DNA from: DATKNA01 sp963755755
GTDB taxonomy: Bacteria; Actinomycetota; Actinomycetes; Actinomycetales; Kineosporiaceae
Assembly (NCBI GenBank): GCA_963755755.1
Contig: CAVWLJ010000010.1
Coordinates: forward strand, 620,001 to 684,000
DNA length: 64,000 nucleotides
Direction: 5' to 3'
The notes beneath the pieces were generated by a model. It searched no databases. It saw only the letters and a program-made list of their open reading frames with translations, and was not told where the DNA came from. The first letter of the stretch is position 1. Each line of letters begins with the position of its first letter. The translations under genes were made by a program, and so were the position numbers. This document shows positions 49,035-59,874 of the stretch, piece after piece.

Positions 49035-50261
49035 TCAGAACGCTCCGGTGCCGTTCGGAGTTCCCAGACCGGTCGGTCCGTCCCACCCGGCGCGCGCCGT
49101 GCAGAGCTGCTTGGTCGAGCAGTGCCCGTTGCTGCCGGTCGTGACGTCGAAGAGGGCGCTCGCGTGGGCGTAGGGGATGGCGTTGGTCGTGCCGGTGGTG
49201 TTGCCGGAGAGCGCGAACACCGACGCGATGATCGGGGACGACGCGCTGGTGCCGCCGAAGACGAGCCAGCCCTTGGTGTCGCCGGTGGGGACCGTGGTGT
49301 CGTAGACGGCGACGCCGGTCGCCGGGTCGGCCACCGCGGAGACGTCAGCCTCCGCCCGCCGGGAGCAGCCGGTGCCGAACGAGGCCGCCGCGGCGAGCGC
49401 GGTGTTGTAGCGGGAGCAGCCGCTGCCGGCGCCGGACCAGGCGGACTCGCTCCAGCCCCGGCTGTTCGAGGCCTTCGTGAGCGAGGTGCCGCCGACTGCG
49501 GTCACGTACTTCGAGTCGGCCGGGAACTGGGCGCCGTACCCGCTGTCACCGGAGCTCGCCGTGACGGCGATGCCGGGGTGGTTGTACGGGGCGCCGTAGC
49601 TGCTGTCCGGCAGGTCGCTGCCGCCGTAGCTGTTGCTGATCGCTGCTGGCTTGAACGATGCGGCCGTGTTCACCGCGGCGCCGAGATTCGCCAGCGAGCT
49701 GCTGTTGGCCTCGACGAGAAGGATCTTGCAGCTGGGACAGGTGGCGCTGACCATGTCGAGGTCGAGGGAGATCTCCTCGGCCCAGCCGGCGTCGACCGCG
49801 GGGTAGGACGACGTGGAGCCGCTCTGGTTGACCTTCCTGAAGCAGCTGCCTGACGCGCACGACGGGAGGCCGTACTGCGCGCGGTAGGTGGCCAGGTCGG
49901 AGGCGGCCGTCGGGTCGTCGTAGGCGTCGACGATCGCGACCGTCGCGCCGCTGGTCTTCCCGCCCAGCTTGTACGCGGACTGGATGTCGGCCGGTCCGTA
50001 TCCGGCGGGCGTCGCGTTGGGCGTGACACCGGCGGACGCCATCGCCGTCGCCATGCGCGCCGTGTTCGCCCCCGCGGCGGCATCGGTGCGCCTGACGGCG
50101 TCACAGGACGCGTGCCGGGGGGAGGGGGTGCCGCACACCTTCTTGGTCGTGACGTGCGCGGATGCGACGGTGGGCGTCGGGGCGGCCTGCGCTCCGGACG
50201 CGAGACCCGTCGTCGCCAGTGTGATCGCACCGGCGGCGGCGAGCAGGAGTCGACGTGCCAC
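49035..50261 (-). CDS. Secreted S53 (sedolisin-like) serine protease
   Basis: 408 aa, intact. GTG 50261 with SD GAGGAGA 5 nt upstream; signal peptide VARRLLLAAAGAITLATTGL followed by AQAAPTPT. The mature part has the sedolisin pattern: Glu/Asp in DAGWAEEISLDLDMVSATCP, oxyanion region ASSGDSGYGAQFPADSKYVT and nucleophile VFGGTSASSPIIASVFALSG. The short prodomain (about residues 30-95) is smaller than in classical sedolisins. Acidic extracellular endopeptidase by family; a likely secreted degradative enzyme. Confidence 0.87.
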   Translation of the reverse strand: MARRLLLAAAGAITLATTGLASGAQAAPTPTVASAHVTTKKVCGTPSPRHASCDAVRRTDAAAGANTARMATAMASAGVTPNATPAGYGPADIQSAYKLGGKTSGATVAIVDAYDDPTAASDLATYRAQYGLPSCASGSCFRKVNQSGSTSSYPAVDAGWAEEISLDLDMVSATCPSCKILLVEANSSSLANLGAAVNTAASFKPAAISNSYGGSDLPDSSYGAPYNHPGIAVTASSGDSGYGAQFPADSKYVTAVGGTSLTKASNSRGWSESAWSGAGSGCSRYNTALAAAASFGTGCSRRAEADVSAVADPATGVAVYDTTVPTGDTKGWLVFGGTSASSPIIASVFALSGNTTGTTNAIPYAHASALFDVTTGSNGHCSTKQLCTARAGWDGPTGLGTPNGTGAF

Positions 50262-50402
50262 GCGAATCTCCTCAGCTGTCGGTCCCGGGATGGGGGACGT
50301 GGCCCGGCCCTCGGCGGGGGCCGGTGCGGAGACCCAAGCATGGTGACGTTCCGTTGACAATACCTCACACAAGACTTTGTGGTGAGGAAGCGGACTCTTG
50401 AC

Positions 50403-52148
50403 TCAAAGAGGAATGATCCTCAACAGAACGACGCCGTCCGAGGGCACCGAGACCCGCCCCCCGGACGGTTCGACCCGGTCCCAGGCGAGGACGACGTCCG
50501 CCTCCTCGGGGACGTCGAACTCGGCCGCGGCCTCGGCGAGGTTCACGAGGAGCACGAGGTGCCCGCGCCGGACGACGAGGCGGTCCTCGCCCACGGCCTG
50601 CGCCTGCACGGACCGCAGGTCGTCGTCCTGCAGGTCCGGCTCCGCGCGCCGGAGCGCGACGAGCGCCCGGTACCAGGCGAGCATCCGGGCGTGCGGGTCC
50701 TTCGCGGGCTCGGCCCAGTCGAGCACGCTCGCCTCGCGGGTCCCCGGGTCCTGCGGGTCGGGGACGTCCTCGGCGTCCCACCCGTGCTCCGCGAACTCCG
50801 AGCGCCGGCCGTTCCGGACCGCCGCGGCGAGGTCGGGGTCGGGGAAGTCGGTGAAGAACTGCCACGGCGTCGACGCCGCCCACTCCTCACCCATGAAGAC
50901 CATCGGCGTGAACGCGGACGTCAGGTAGAGCGCCGCCCCCGCCGCCTGCCGTCCCGGGCTGATCGAGGCGCTGATCCGGTCGCCGGTCGCCCGGTTGCCG
51001 ACCTGGTCGTGGTCCTGGAGATAGCCGAGGAAGCGGTGGCCGCGGTGCCGCGCGGGGTCGACCGGCCGGCCCCAGTCGGCGCCGCGGAACGTCGAGAAGT
51101 CGCCGGCGTGGCGGAACACCTGGGTCAGCGTGCGGACGACGACGTCGGCGGACCCGAAGTCGACGTAGTAGCCCTGCGTCTCGCCGGTCAGCCAGCTGTG
51201 CAGGGCGTGGTGGAGGTCGTCGCTCCACTGGGCGGTCATGCCGAGGCCGCCCTCGCCGGTCGGCTCGATCATCCGGGGGTCGTTGAGGTCGCTCTCGGCG
51301 ATCAGCGACAACGGGCGCCCGAGCCGCTCGGCCAGGGCGGCCGTCTCGTCCGAGAGCTGGGCGAGCAGGTGCCGCGGCGAGTCGTCGACGAGGGCGTGCA
51401 CGGCGTCCAGGCGCAACGCGTCGAGGTGGAACTCCGCGAACCAGCGCAGCGCGTTGTCGACGATCCAGCGGCGGACGTGCTCCGACCCCTCGTCGTCGAG
51501 GTTGACCGCGTCGCCCCAGGGGGTGGAGTGCTTGCCGGTGAAGTACGGCCCGAAGCTCGCCAGGTAGTTCCCCGACGGCCCGAGGTGGTTGTAGACGACG
51601 TCGAGGCAGACGGCGAGGCCCTTGCCGTGCGCCGCGTCGACGAAGCGCTGCAGCGCCTCCGGGCCGCCGTACGGCTCGTGCACCGCGTAGAGGTCGACGC
51701 CGTCGTACCCCCACCCCCACCGTCCGTCGAACGCGGCGACCGGCATGAGCTCGACGACGTCGACGCCGAGGTCGACCAGGTGGTCGAGCCTCTCGGCGGC
51801 GGCGTCCAGCGTGCCCTGCGAGGTGAACGTGCCGACGTGCAGCTCGTAGACGAGCGCGCCGAGGGCGCTCGCGTCCCTGCCAGCCGGCGTCCTGCCAGGC
51901 GTACCGGCTCGGTGTCGAAGACCCGGCTCGCCGCGTGGACGCCGTCCGGCTGCCACGGGCTGCGCGGGTCGGGGAGCGCGGGGCCGCCGTCCAGGCTGAA
52001 GGCGTAGTCGGTGCCGTGACCGGCGTCCTCGACGTCGAGCGTCCAGACGTCGTCGCTCCCGCGGGTCATCGCCGAGTCGCTGGTCGGAGGCGGGGAGGAC
52101 CAGGTCGACGGCGGACGCGCGGGGGGCCCAGACGGCGAAGCGGTGCAT
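50403..52148 (-). CDS. treZ: Malto-oligosyltrehalose trehalohydrolase, three frameshifts
   Basis: GH13 enzyme releasing trehalose from maltooligosyl-trehalose made by TreY. 580 aa after removing extra bases at about 52071, 51908 and 51883. N-terminal CBM48 (MHRFAVWAPRASAVDLVLPA; DVEDAGHGTDYAFSLDGGPA), YELHVGTFTSQGTLDAAAER, WGYDGVDLYAVHEPYGG, DVVYNHLGPSGNYL, nucleophile region LDALRLDAVHALVDDSPRHL, acid region LIAESDLNDPRM, DHDQVGNRATGDR. Separated from treY by the opposite-strand ppk2. A CAGGGT box 6 nt before the ATG. Confidence 0.92.
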   Translation of the reverse strand: MHRFAVWAPRASAVDLVLPASDQRLGDDPRERRRLDARRRGRRSRHRLRLQPGRRPRAPRPAQPVAAGRRPRGEPGLRHRAGTPGRTPAGRDASALGALVYELHVGTFTSQGTLDAAAERLDHLVDLGVDVVELMPVAAFDGRWGWGYDGVDLYAVHEPYGGPEALQRFVDAAHGKGLAVCLDVVYNHLGPSGNYLASFGPYFTGKHSTPWGDAVNLDDEGSEHVRRWIVDNALRWFAEFHLDALRLDAVHALVDDSPRHLLAQLSDETAALAERLGRPLSLIAESDLNDPRMIEPTGEGGLGMTAQWSDDLHHALHSWLTGETQGYYVDFGSADVVVRTLTQVFRHAGDFSTFRGADWGRPVDPARHRGHRFLGYLQDHDQVGNRATGDRISASISPGRQAAGAALYLTSAFTPMVFMGEEWAASTPWQFFTDFPDPDLAAAVRNGRRSEFAEHGWDAEDVPDPQDPGTREASVLDWAEPAKDPHARMLAWYRALVALRRAEPDLQDDDLRSVQAQAVGEDRLVVRRGHLVLLVNLAEAAAEFDVPEEADVVLAWDRVEPSGGRVSVPSDGVVLLRIIPL

Positions 52149-52212
52149 CCCTTCACCCTGTCAGCGCCCCCTGCGCCCGCCACCGCACCGCGACACAGGT
52201 CGCCGCCTGGTG

Positions 52213-52218
52213 CATGAT
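52213..52218 (+). promoter_or_regulatory. -10 box of ppk2 (leaderless type, weak)
   Basis: CATGAT, 6 nt, ATG 52225. Poor consensus; included for its spacing. Confidence 0.3.
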
Positions 52219-52224
52219 CCGGGG

Positions 52225-53164
52225 ATGGCGAGCGCGAAGAAGGCGGCCAAGGCGGCGTCGAAGGCGACGGCCCTGGTCGAGAAGGCCGAGAGCCTGCAGG
52301 AGAAGGCCGAGTCGAAGGTCGACCCGGCGCCTCCGCAGCGGCTGGCCGACCTGCTGCGGGTCGGGCCCGGGTTCCGGCTGGCGGACGTCGACCCCCGGTG
52401 CACGCCGGGCTTCGACGGGGGCAAGAAGGCAGGGGCGGCGCGCGCTCGCCGCCGGCAGCGAACGCCTCTCCGAGCTGCAGGAACGCCTGTTCGCGGGCGC
52501 GAAGGAGCACGGCCGCAGCGTGCTGCTCGTCGTCCAGGCCATGGACACGGCCGGCAAGGGCGGGATCATGCGTCACGTCGTCGGGGCGGTCGACCCGCAG
52601 GGCGTGCGGATCACCGCCTTCAAGGCGCCGACGCCGGAGGAACGGCAGCACGACTTCCTCTGGCGGGTCAGGAACGCGCTGCCCCGGCCGGGGCTGATCG
52701 GCGTCTTCGACCGGTCGCACTACGAGGACGTGCTCGTCGTCCGCGTGCACGACCTCGTGCCGCGCGCGGTGTGGCAGCGCCGCTACGCCACCATCAACCG
52801 GTTCGAGGAGGGCGTCGTCGCGAACGGCTGCGTGATGGTCAAGGTCATGCTCCACATCTCGCGCGACGAGCAGAAGGAGCGCCTCGCCGAGCGGCTCGCG
52901 CGCCCCGACAAGTACTGGAAGTACAACCCGGGGGACGTCGACGAGCGGATGCACTGGGACGACTACCAGGAGGCCTACCAGGTGGCGCTGACCCGGTGCT
53001 CGACGGACGCCGCGCCGTGGCACGTCGTGCCGGCGGACCGCAAGTGGTACGCGCGGTGGGCGGTCCAGCAGCTGCTCCTCGACGCCCTCGACGAGATCGA
53101 CCCGCAGTGGCCGGCCGCCGACTTCGACGTCGAGCACGAGAAGGCCCGCCTCGCCGCCAGCTGA
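52225..53164 (+). CDS. ppk2: Polyphosphate kinase 2 family protein, one frameshift
   Basis: Transfers phosphate between polyphosphate and nucleotides. 312 aa after removing one extra G at about 52436. Lys/Ala/Glu-rich N-terminus (MASAKKAAKAASKATALVEK), then Walker A VVQAMDTAGKGGIMRHVVGA, PTPEERQHDFLWRVRNALP, IGVFDRSHYEDVLVVRVHDL (Walker B), lid KYWKYNPGDVDERMHWDDYQ. PPK2 class (I, II or III) not resolved. It lies on the plus strand between treZ and treY, which are on the minus strand. Confidence 0.92.
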
Positions 53165-53185
53165 CGCCCGCCACGGCGCGTGTCG

Positions 53186-55697
53186 TCAGGCCCGGACGAG
53201 GAAGGCGACGGGGAGGTCGGCCAGCAGGTCGGCGAGCCGGACGCTGCCGCCGGGCGTCTCCCGGCCGGTCAGCAGGTCCCGCCACGACCCGTCCGGCAGC
53301 GCGAGCGTGTGCTCCGACCAGCCGCCGTGCCGCTCGAGCGCCACCGGCAACCGGGTCGCGACCGCGACCGCCTCGACCCGGCGGCGGCTCGCCCGAGGTT
53401 CCGCGCCCGAAGGCGATCGCGTTCCCGGTCGAGGTCGGCAGCGGCACGTACGTCGAGTCGACGCCGACGAACCACTCGGGGTGATCCCGCCGCACGCGCA
53501 GCACCCGCGAGGTGACCAGGAGCTTCTCGTCGTCGAGGTCGGCCGGCTTCTCGCCGTCGTCGAGCCGCGCCAGCCGCGCGCGGCGCGCGTCGAAGTCGAC
53601 GTCCCGGCGGTTGTCGGGGTCGACGAGCGAGAGGTCCACGAGCTCGCAGCCCTGGTACACGTCCGGGACGCCGGGCATCGCGAGCTGCACGAGCTTCTGA
53701 CCGAGGACCGCGACGCGGGCCGCGTCGTTCAGCCCGGTCGCGAAGGCGGCGACGGAGGCGAGCAGCTCCTCGTCGTCGAGCACGGCGTCGGCGTACGCGT
53801 GCACGGCGTTCTCGTAGGTCTCGTCCGGCCGGGTCCACGTCGTGTGGACCTTGGCCTCGCGGATCGCCTTCGTCAGGTAGTCGTGCAGCCGCTGCGCCGC
53901 GAGCGGCCCCGAGGATCCCCACGTCCCCACGAGCGTCTGCCAGATCAGGTAGGCGGTCGAGGCGTCCGGCCAGCCCTCCGGGGAGCCGTGCCTCCCGGCG
54001 GTCTCCATCCACTCCCGGACGGCGACGCCCCACTCCTGCGGCAGCTCCGTCAGCGCGAGCAGCCGGGCCCGCACGTCCTCGGAGCGCTTCGTGTCGTGCG
54101 TCGACAGGGTCGTCATCGCGGCCGGCCACTCCGCCTGCAGCGAGCCGGCGAACGCGTGGAACTCCTCCGGCGGGACGCCGAGCTTGCCGGGGTCGCCGCC
54201 GACCTCGTTGAGCGCGACGAGCCGGTTCCAGCGGTAGAAGGCGGTGTCCTCCACGCCCTTGGCCATGACCGGCCCGCACGTCTGCTGGAACCGGACGACG
54301 AACTCGGCGCGTCGCGCGGCGTCGTCCCGCCCGCGTGCGCCGCGGCCCGCGTCGCGACCCAGGACCAGGTCCCGGACCAGCTCGAGCGCCTCCCAGGCGT
54401 CCTCCGGCAGCTGCGGCCGCGCCTTCTCGGCCGCGCGCTCGACGACCTCGACGGACTCCGGCGGCGCCGGCTCGCCCGGCACCACGTAGGCGCGGTACCG
54501 GTCGAAGGCCACGAGCAGCTCGACGACGCAGAGCCCGAGCTGGCGCCGGGTGTGGTCGCGCAGGGCGATGTCGTCGTGGCAGATCGCCACGAGCAGGTCC
54601 ACGAGCCGGTTGACCTCGGCGTACAGGCTGTTCTGGATGACCTCGCGCTTGGCCTGCTCGACGACGGCGGCGAACTCGGTCGACTCCCCGGTGAGCTCGG
54701 TGAGCAGCTCACCGAGCGGGGCGGCCGCCGCCGGGTCGGCGAAGAGGCCGCCGACGCGCTCCACGGCGTCGTAGCCCGTCGTCCCGGCGCACGGCCAGTC
54801 CTCGGGCAGCGTCTCGTCGTCCTCGAGGATCTTCTCCACGACGACCCACGCGCCGCCGGTCGCCTCGTGCAGGCGCCGCAGGTAGCCGCGGGGGTCGGCG
54901 AGGCCGTCCGGGTGGTCGATCCGCAGACCCTGCAGGGCGCCGGCCGCGACGAGCTCGAGGAGCAGCGCGTGCGTCGCGGCGAAGACCCGCGGGTCCTCCA
55001 TCCGCAGCGCGGCGAGCGTGTCGACGTCGAAGAACCGGCGGTAGTTGAGCTCGTCGTCCGCGACCCGCCACCACGCCAGCCGGTACCACTGCCGGTCGAC
55101 GAGCTCCTCCAGAGGCAGGTCCTCGGTGCCGCGCCGGACCGGGAACTCGTGCTCGAAGTACCGCAGCACCGGCTCGTCGCCGGAGGGGTCGATGGTCAGC
55201 TGGCCGTTGCGGAGCACCGTGCCGATCCGGTCGCCGAGCACGGCCATGAGCACGGCGCGGTCCGGCACCGACCAGTCCACGTCGAACCACGACGCGTACG
55301 GGGACTCCGGGCCGTCGCGCAGCACCGACCAGAGCTGCGCGTTGAGCCGCACCGGCGTCGGCACCGCCATGTGGTTGGGGACGACGTCGGCGACGGCGAG
55401 CAGCCCGCGCTCGTGGAGCACGTCGACCATGCGGTCGAAGGCGGGCCGGCCGCCGGCGTCCGCGTTGAGCCGGCTGTGGTCCACGACGTCGTAGCCGTGC
55501 TGCGAGCCCGGCGTCGCGGCGAGGATCGGCGACAGGTACGCGTGCGAGACGCCGAGCGCGGCGAGATGGTCCGCGACCGCGGCCACCTGGTCGAACCCGA
55601 AGCCGGGCCGCACCTGGAGCCGATAGGTCGAGCTCGGTGCCGGCGGCACCCGCGCCTGCTGCTCGCGCTCGGTGCGGGCCAGGGACGTCTCGCTCAC
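53186..55697 (-). CDS. treY: Malto-oligosyltrehalose synthase, frameshift near 3' end
   Basis: GH13 enzyme turning the reducing end of maltodextrin into a trehalosyl unit. 836 aa after removing an extra base at about 53393; corrected end is ADLLADLPVAFLVRA. Motifs: STYRLQVRPGFGFDQVAAVA, GSQHGYDVVDHSRLNADAGG, LLAVADVVPNHMAVPTPVRL, LQGLRIDHPDGLADPRGYLR, VVVEKILEDDETLPEDWPC, and late AMPGVPDVYQGCELVDLSLV. GTG 55697 overlaps the glgX stop (GTGA). Feeds TreZ. Confidence 0.93.
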
Positions 55698-58008
55698 GCC
55701 GTACCCCCGTCGTCGGGGCGCCGCAGCGCCGGGCGCGGCGGTGGCACCGCCTTGCGCGCGGGGGCGGAGCCCTCACCGGCGTCCCGTTCGGCGCCCGCGG
55801 TCCCGCCGGGCCGCGCCGCCCGGGCCGAGGACGGTGTCGCCGGGTCCTGCGTCGCGGCCGCGGTCAGGGACGAGGCCGCGTCGACCTCCAGCGGCCGGCG
55901 CAGCACGATCGTCGACCGGGGCGACGCGACGACGACGTCCGCCGGGCGCGTAGGTGTCCCCGCTGTCGGAGGCCCAGGTGCCGTCGTCCGCGGTGTCGAT
56001 GAGGACGGACCAGAACGGTCCCGTACTCCTTCGGCGGCAGGGTGAACTCCAGCTCCTCGTAGTGCGCGTTGAAGATCACCAGGAACGAGTCGTCGAGGAT
56101 CTGCTGGCCCCGCTTGTCGGACTCCAGGATCCGCTCGCCGTTGAGGAACACCGCGACGGCGCGGGCGTCGCCGTTCTGCCAGTCGGACTGCTGCATCAGC
56201 GTGCCCGACGGCGTGAACCAGGCGATGTCACCGAGGTCGCTCTGCCCGCCCTCGCTGGCCGCGCCCTTGAAGAACCGGCGGCGACGGAACACCGGGTGGT
56301 CCCGGCGCAGCGCCACGACCTTCTGCGTGAACCCGAGCAGCTGCCCGAAGCGCTCGTTCGGAGCCCAGTCCACCCAGGAGAGCTCGTTGTCCTGGCAGTA
56401 GACGTTGTTGTTGCCGCGCTGGGTGCGGCCCATCTCGTCGCCGTGCAGGATCATCGGCACGCCCTGGCTGAGCAGCAGCGTGGTGAGGAAGTTCCGCTCC
56501 TGCCGGTTGCGGAGCTCGACGACCTCCTCGTCGTCCGTCTCGCCCTCGGTGCCGCAGTTCCACGACCGGTTGTGGCTCTCGCCGTCGACGCCGCCCTCGC
56601 CGTTCGCCTCGTTGTGCTTGTCGTTGTACGAGACGAGGTCGCGCAGCGTGAAGCCGTCGTGCGCGGTGACGAAGTTGATGCTCGCGATGGGGTGCCGGCC
56701 GTCGCCCTGGTAGAGGTCGCTGGAGCCGGTGATGCGGGAGGCGAACTCGCCGAGCGTGCTGGGCTCGCCGCGCCAGAAGTCGCGCACCGTGTCGCGGTAC
56801 TTGCCGTTCCACTCGGTCCACAGCGGCGGGAAGTTGCCGACCTGGTAGCCGCCCTCGCCGACGTCCCACGGCTCGGCGATGAGCTTGACCTGAGAGATCA
56901 CCGGATCCTGCTGGACGATGTCGAAGAAGGCGCTCAGCCGGTCGACCTCGTGGAACTGCCGGGCGAGGGTCGCGGCGAGGTCGAAGCGGAACCCGTCGAC
57001 GTGCATCTCGGTCACCCAGTACCGCAGCGAGTCCATGATCAGCTGCAGGACGTGCGGGTGCCGCATGAGCAGGCTGTTGCCGGTGCCCGTGGTGTCGTAG
57101 TAGTGCGCGGCGTCGCCGTCCACGAGCCGGTAGTAGGCGGCGTTGTCGATGCCGCGGAAGCACAGCGTGGGGCCCATCTGGTTGCCCTCGGCGGTGTGGT
57201 TGTAGACGACGTCGAGGATCACCTCGATGTCGGCCTCGTGCAGCGCGCGCACCATGGCCTTGAACTCCTGCACCTGCTGGCCGCGCTGCCCCGCGGAGGA
57301 GTAGGCGTTGTGCGGGGCGAAGAAGCCGATGGTGTTGTAGCCCCAGTAGTTCGACAGGCCCTTGTCGAGCAGCGTCGTGTCCTGCACGAACTGGTGCACG
57401 GGCATCAGCTCGATGGCCGTGATCCCGAGGTCCGTCAGGTGCTGGATGATGCTCGGGTGCGCGAGCGCGGCGTAGGTGCCGCGGATCTCGTCCGGCACGC
57501 CGGGGTGCGTCATCGACAGGCCCTTGACGTGCGCCTCGTAGATGACCGTCTCGTGGTACTCCCGGCGGGGCGAGCGGTCGTTGCCCCAGTCGAAGTACGG
57601 GTTGACGACGACGGAGAGCATCGTGTGACCGAGGCTGTCGGCGTCGTTGAAGGCGTCGTGGTCGTCGAAGCGGTAGGAGAAGAGCGCCTCGTCGCCGTCG
57701 ATCTGGCCCTCGATCGCCTTGGCGTACGGGTCGAGCAGGAGCTTGTTCGGGTTGCACCGCTGACCCGCCGAGGGGTTGTACGGCCCGTGCACCCGGTACC
57801 CGTAGCGCTGGCCCGGGCCCACCCGCGGCAGGTACACGTGCCAGACGAAGCCGTCGATCTCCGGCATGGGGAAGCGCTGCTCGGTCCCGTCGTCGGCGAT
57901 CAGGCAGAGTTCCACGCGCTCGGCCGCCTCGGAGAACAGCGCGAAGTTCGTTCCGGCGCCGTCGAAGGTCGCGCCGAGCGGATACGGACTACCGGGCCAG
58001 GTTTCCAT
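55694..58008 (-). CDS. glgX: Glycogen debranching enzyme GlgX/TreX, two frameshifts near 3' end
   Basis: 770 aa after removing extra bases at about 56025 and 55945. Isoamylase-type GH13: CBM48 YPLGATFDGAGTNFALFSEA, LSNYWGYNTIGFFAPHNAYS, ILDVVYNHTAEGNQMGPTLC, nucleophile EMHVDGFRFDLAATLARQFH, acid KLIAEPWDVGEGGYQVGNFP, FVTAHDGFTLRDLVSYNDKH. Supplies linear maltodextrin to TreY. Corrected C-terminus has an unusual 65-residue Ala/Pro/Arg-rich tail (ending ALRRPDDGGTA). First gene of glgX-treY(-treZ). Confidence 0.93.
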
Positions 58009-58102
58009 GACGTCCCAACAAGAGTGAGCGGTGAGCGCTTCATTGTGCCGGTCCTGGGGCGGCGGCTCCCGTCGAGAGGCTCTGCCCGCGGAGGGGCGGT
58101 GA

Positions 58103-59773
58103 TCAGCTGCCCTCGACGGGCAGGGCCCGGTCGACGATCTCCTGGGTGCTGCGGCGGCCGACCGGCAGGGTGCCGAAGAGCGCTCCGCCGCCGCCACTGA
58201 CCCGGGTCGCGAGGAACGCCGACGCCACCTCCCCGGGCGCGTGCCGGACCAGGAGCGACGCCTGCAGCACCACGGCCAGCCGCTCGACCATCCACCGGGC
58301 ACCGGCCTCGACGGCGGCCGGGTCGCGCCGGGCCTCGCGGGAGGCGGCCTGGAGGAAGCCGGCGACCTCGTCCATCGCGCGGTCGAGGCGGCCGTCGGCG
58401 CCGCGGCCCCGGTCGACCTCGCCCAGAAGCACCTCCATCGAGCGAGGCTGCAGCGACATCGCCCGGAGCACGTCCAGCGCGGTGACGTTGCCCGCGCCCT
58501 CCCACAGCGCGGCCACCGGCGCGTCCCGGTAGACGCGGGCGAGCCCGTTCTCCTCCACGTAGCCGTTGCCGCCGAGGCACTCCATCGCCTCCGCCACGAC
58601 GCCGATCGCGCGCTTGCTCAGCCAGTACTTCGCCACCGGGACGCCGACGCGGATGAGGTCGGTCTCGCCGGCCTCCACGGCGGCGGCGAACCGCATCGCG
58701 AGCACCGTCGCAGCCTCGCTCTCGAGCGCCAGGTCCGCGAGCACGTTCTGCATGAGCGGCTTGTCGGCGAGCGGACCGCCGAAGGCCTCCCGGTGCCGGG
58801 CGTGGTGCAGGGCCCGGACGACGGCGTGCCGCATGAGGCCGGTCGCGACGAGGACGCCGTCGAGCCGGATCGCCGAGGTCGTCCCGAGCAGCGTGCGCAG
58901 TCCGCGCCCCTCCTCGCCGACCCGCACCGCCCAGGTGTCCTCGAGCTCCACCTCGGCCGTCGCGCTCGAGCGGTGCCCGAGCTTGTCCTTGAGCCGGACC
59001 AGCCGCCAGGTGTTGCGGCGCCCGGTCTCCAGCACCCGCGGGACGGCGAACAGCGTGAGCCCTCCGGGCGCGTGCGCGAGCACGAGGAACAGGTCGGACA
59101 TCGGCGCCGAGACGAACCACTTGTGGCCGGTGAGCCGGTAGGTGGGCGTGCCCTCCACCGGGCCGCCCGGCTCCTCGCTCGCGACGGTGGTGCTCGTGCG
59201 CAGGTCGGAGCCGCCCTGGCGCTCGGTGACGGCGAGGCCGGCCAGGCAGCCCAGCTTGTCCGCCGGCACCCGCAGGCCGGACTCGTAGGCCCGCGACGCC
59301 AGCCTGGGCAGCCACAACGCCTCGAGCTTCTCGTCCGTCCGCAGCGCCGGGACGGCGGCGTACGTCGAGGACAGCGCGTCGAGGTGCCCGGTCTCGGTCT
59401 GCGACCAGACGACGACCGCGGCCGCCCGAGCCACGTGCGCCGCGACCGGGGCGTTCTCCTCCCAGGCGGTCGCCGTCAGCCCGGCACGCACGGCGTGCTG
59501 CAGGAGGCGGTGCCACGCCGGGTGGTGCTCGACCTCGTCGACACGGCGGCCGGAGGGGTCGTGGGTCCGCAGCGTCGGCGGGTACCGGTCGACGAACTCC
59601 ACCCAGCGGGCGGTGCGATGGGTGCCCGCGAGCCGCCCGAGGTCCCCGAGCCGGCCGAGGTGCTCGCCGGCCCCGTGCCGCTGGACGGCCTCGACGAGCG
59701 CCAGGTGGGTCGCGAAGAGGTCGAGATCGACGGGGGCCGGCACGAGGTTGAGTCCGTCGTCGCTGTCGGCCAC
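58103..59773 (-). CDS. Acyl-CoA dehydrogenase family protein, AidB type
   Basis: 556 aa, intact. FAD acyl-CoA dehydrogenase fold: GLAVTERQGGSDLRTSTTVA, GHKWFVSAPMSDLFLVLAHA, LLGTTSAIRLDGVLVATGLM, MECLGGNGYVEENGLARVYR. The long N-terminal domain (LHRTARWVEF-like, HPAWHRLLQHAVRAGLTATA) and the order of motifs match AidB, the alkylation-response isovaleryl-CoA dehydrogenase homologue, rather than a catabolic enzyme. GTG 59773 chosen because a TACGGT box lies 7 nt upstream. Confidence 0.87.
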   Translation of the reverse strand: MADSDDGLNLVPAPVDLDLFATHLALVEAVQRHGAGEHLGRLGDLGRLAGTHRTARWVEFVDRYPPTLRTHDPSGRRVDEVEHHPAWHRLLQHAVRAGLTATAWEENAPVAAHVARAAAVVVWSQTETGHLDALSSTYAAVPALRTDEKLEALWLPRLASRAYESGLRVPADKLGCLAGLAVTERQGGSDLRTSTTVASEEPGGPVEGTPTYRLTGHKWFVSAPMSDLFLVLAHAPGGLTLFAVPRVLETGRRNTWRLVRLKDKLGHRSSATAEVELEDTWAVRVGEEGRGLRTLLGTTSAIRLDGVLVATGLMRHAVVRALHHARHREAFGGPLADKPLMQNVLADLALESEAATVLAMRFAAAVEAGETDLIRVGVPVAKYWLSKRAIGVVAEAMECLGGNGYVEENGLARVYRDAPVAALWEGAGNVTALDVLRAMSLQPRSMEVLLGEVDRGRGADGRLDRAMDEVAGFLQAASREARRDPAAVEAGARWMVERLAVVLQASLLVRHAPGEVASAFLATRVSGGGGALFGTLPVGRRSTQEIVDRALPVEGS

Positions 59774-59780
59774 GCAGGCC

Positions 59781-59786
59781 ACCGTA
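59781..59786 (-). promoter_or_regulatory. -10 box of the AidB-like gene (leaderless type)
   Basis: Minus-strand TACGGT, 7 nt, GTG at 59773; no SD. Confidence 0.55.
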
Positions 59787-59874
59787 GCGAGGGGTAACCG
59801 TCAGGGGGCAAACGAGCACATGGGGGTGCGGTACGACGTGGGCGCGGCGAGCCTCGGCGACGCTCCGGGGCCGA

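Noticed and set aside
46552..49173. An 873-aa plus-strand ORF spanning sufE to the unknown gene
   Set aside because: Real coding content is only the first third of zapE (47224 to about 47489); the rest is other-frame reading of neighbours.
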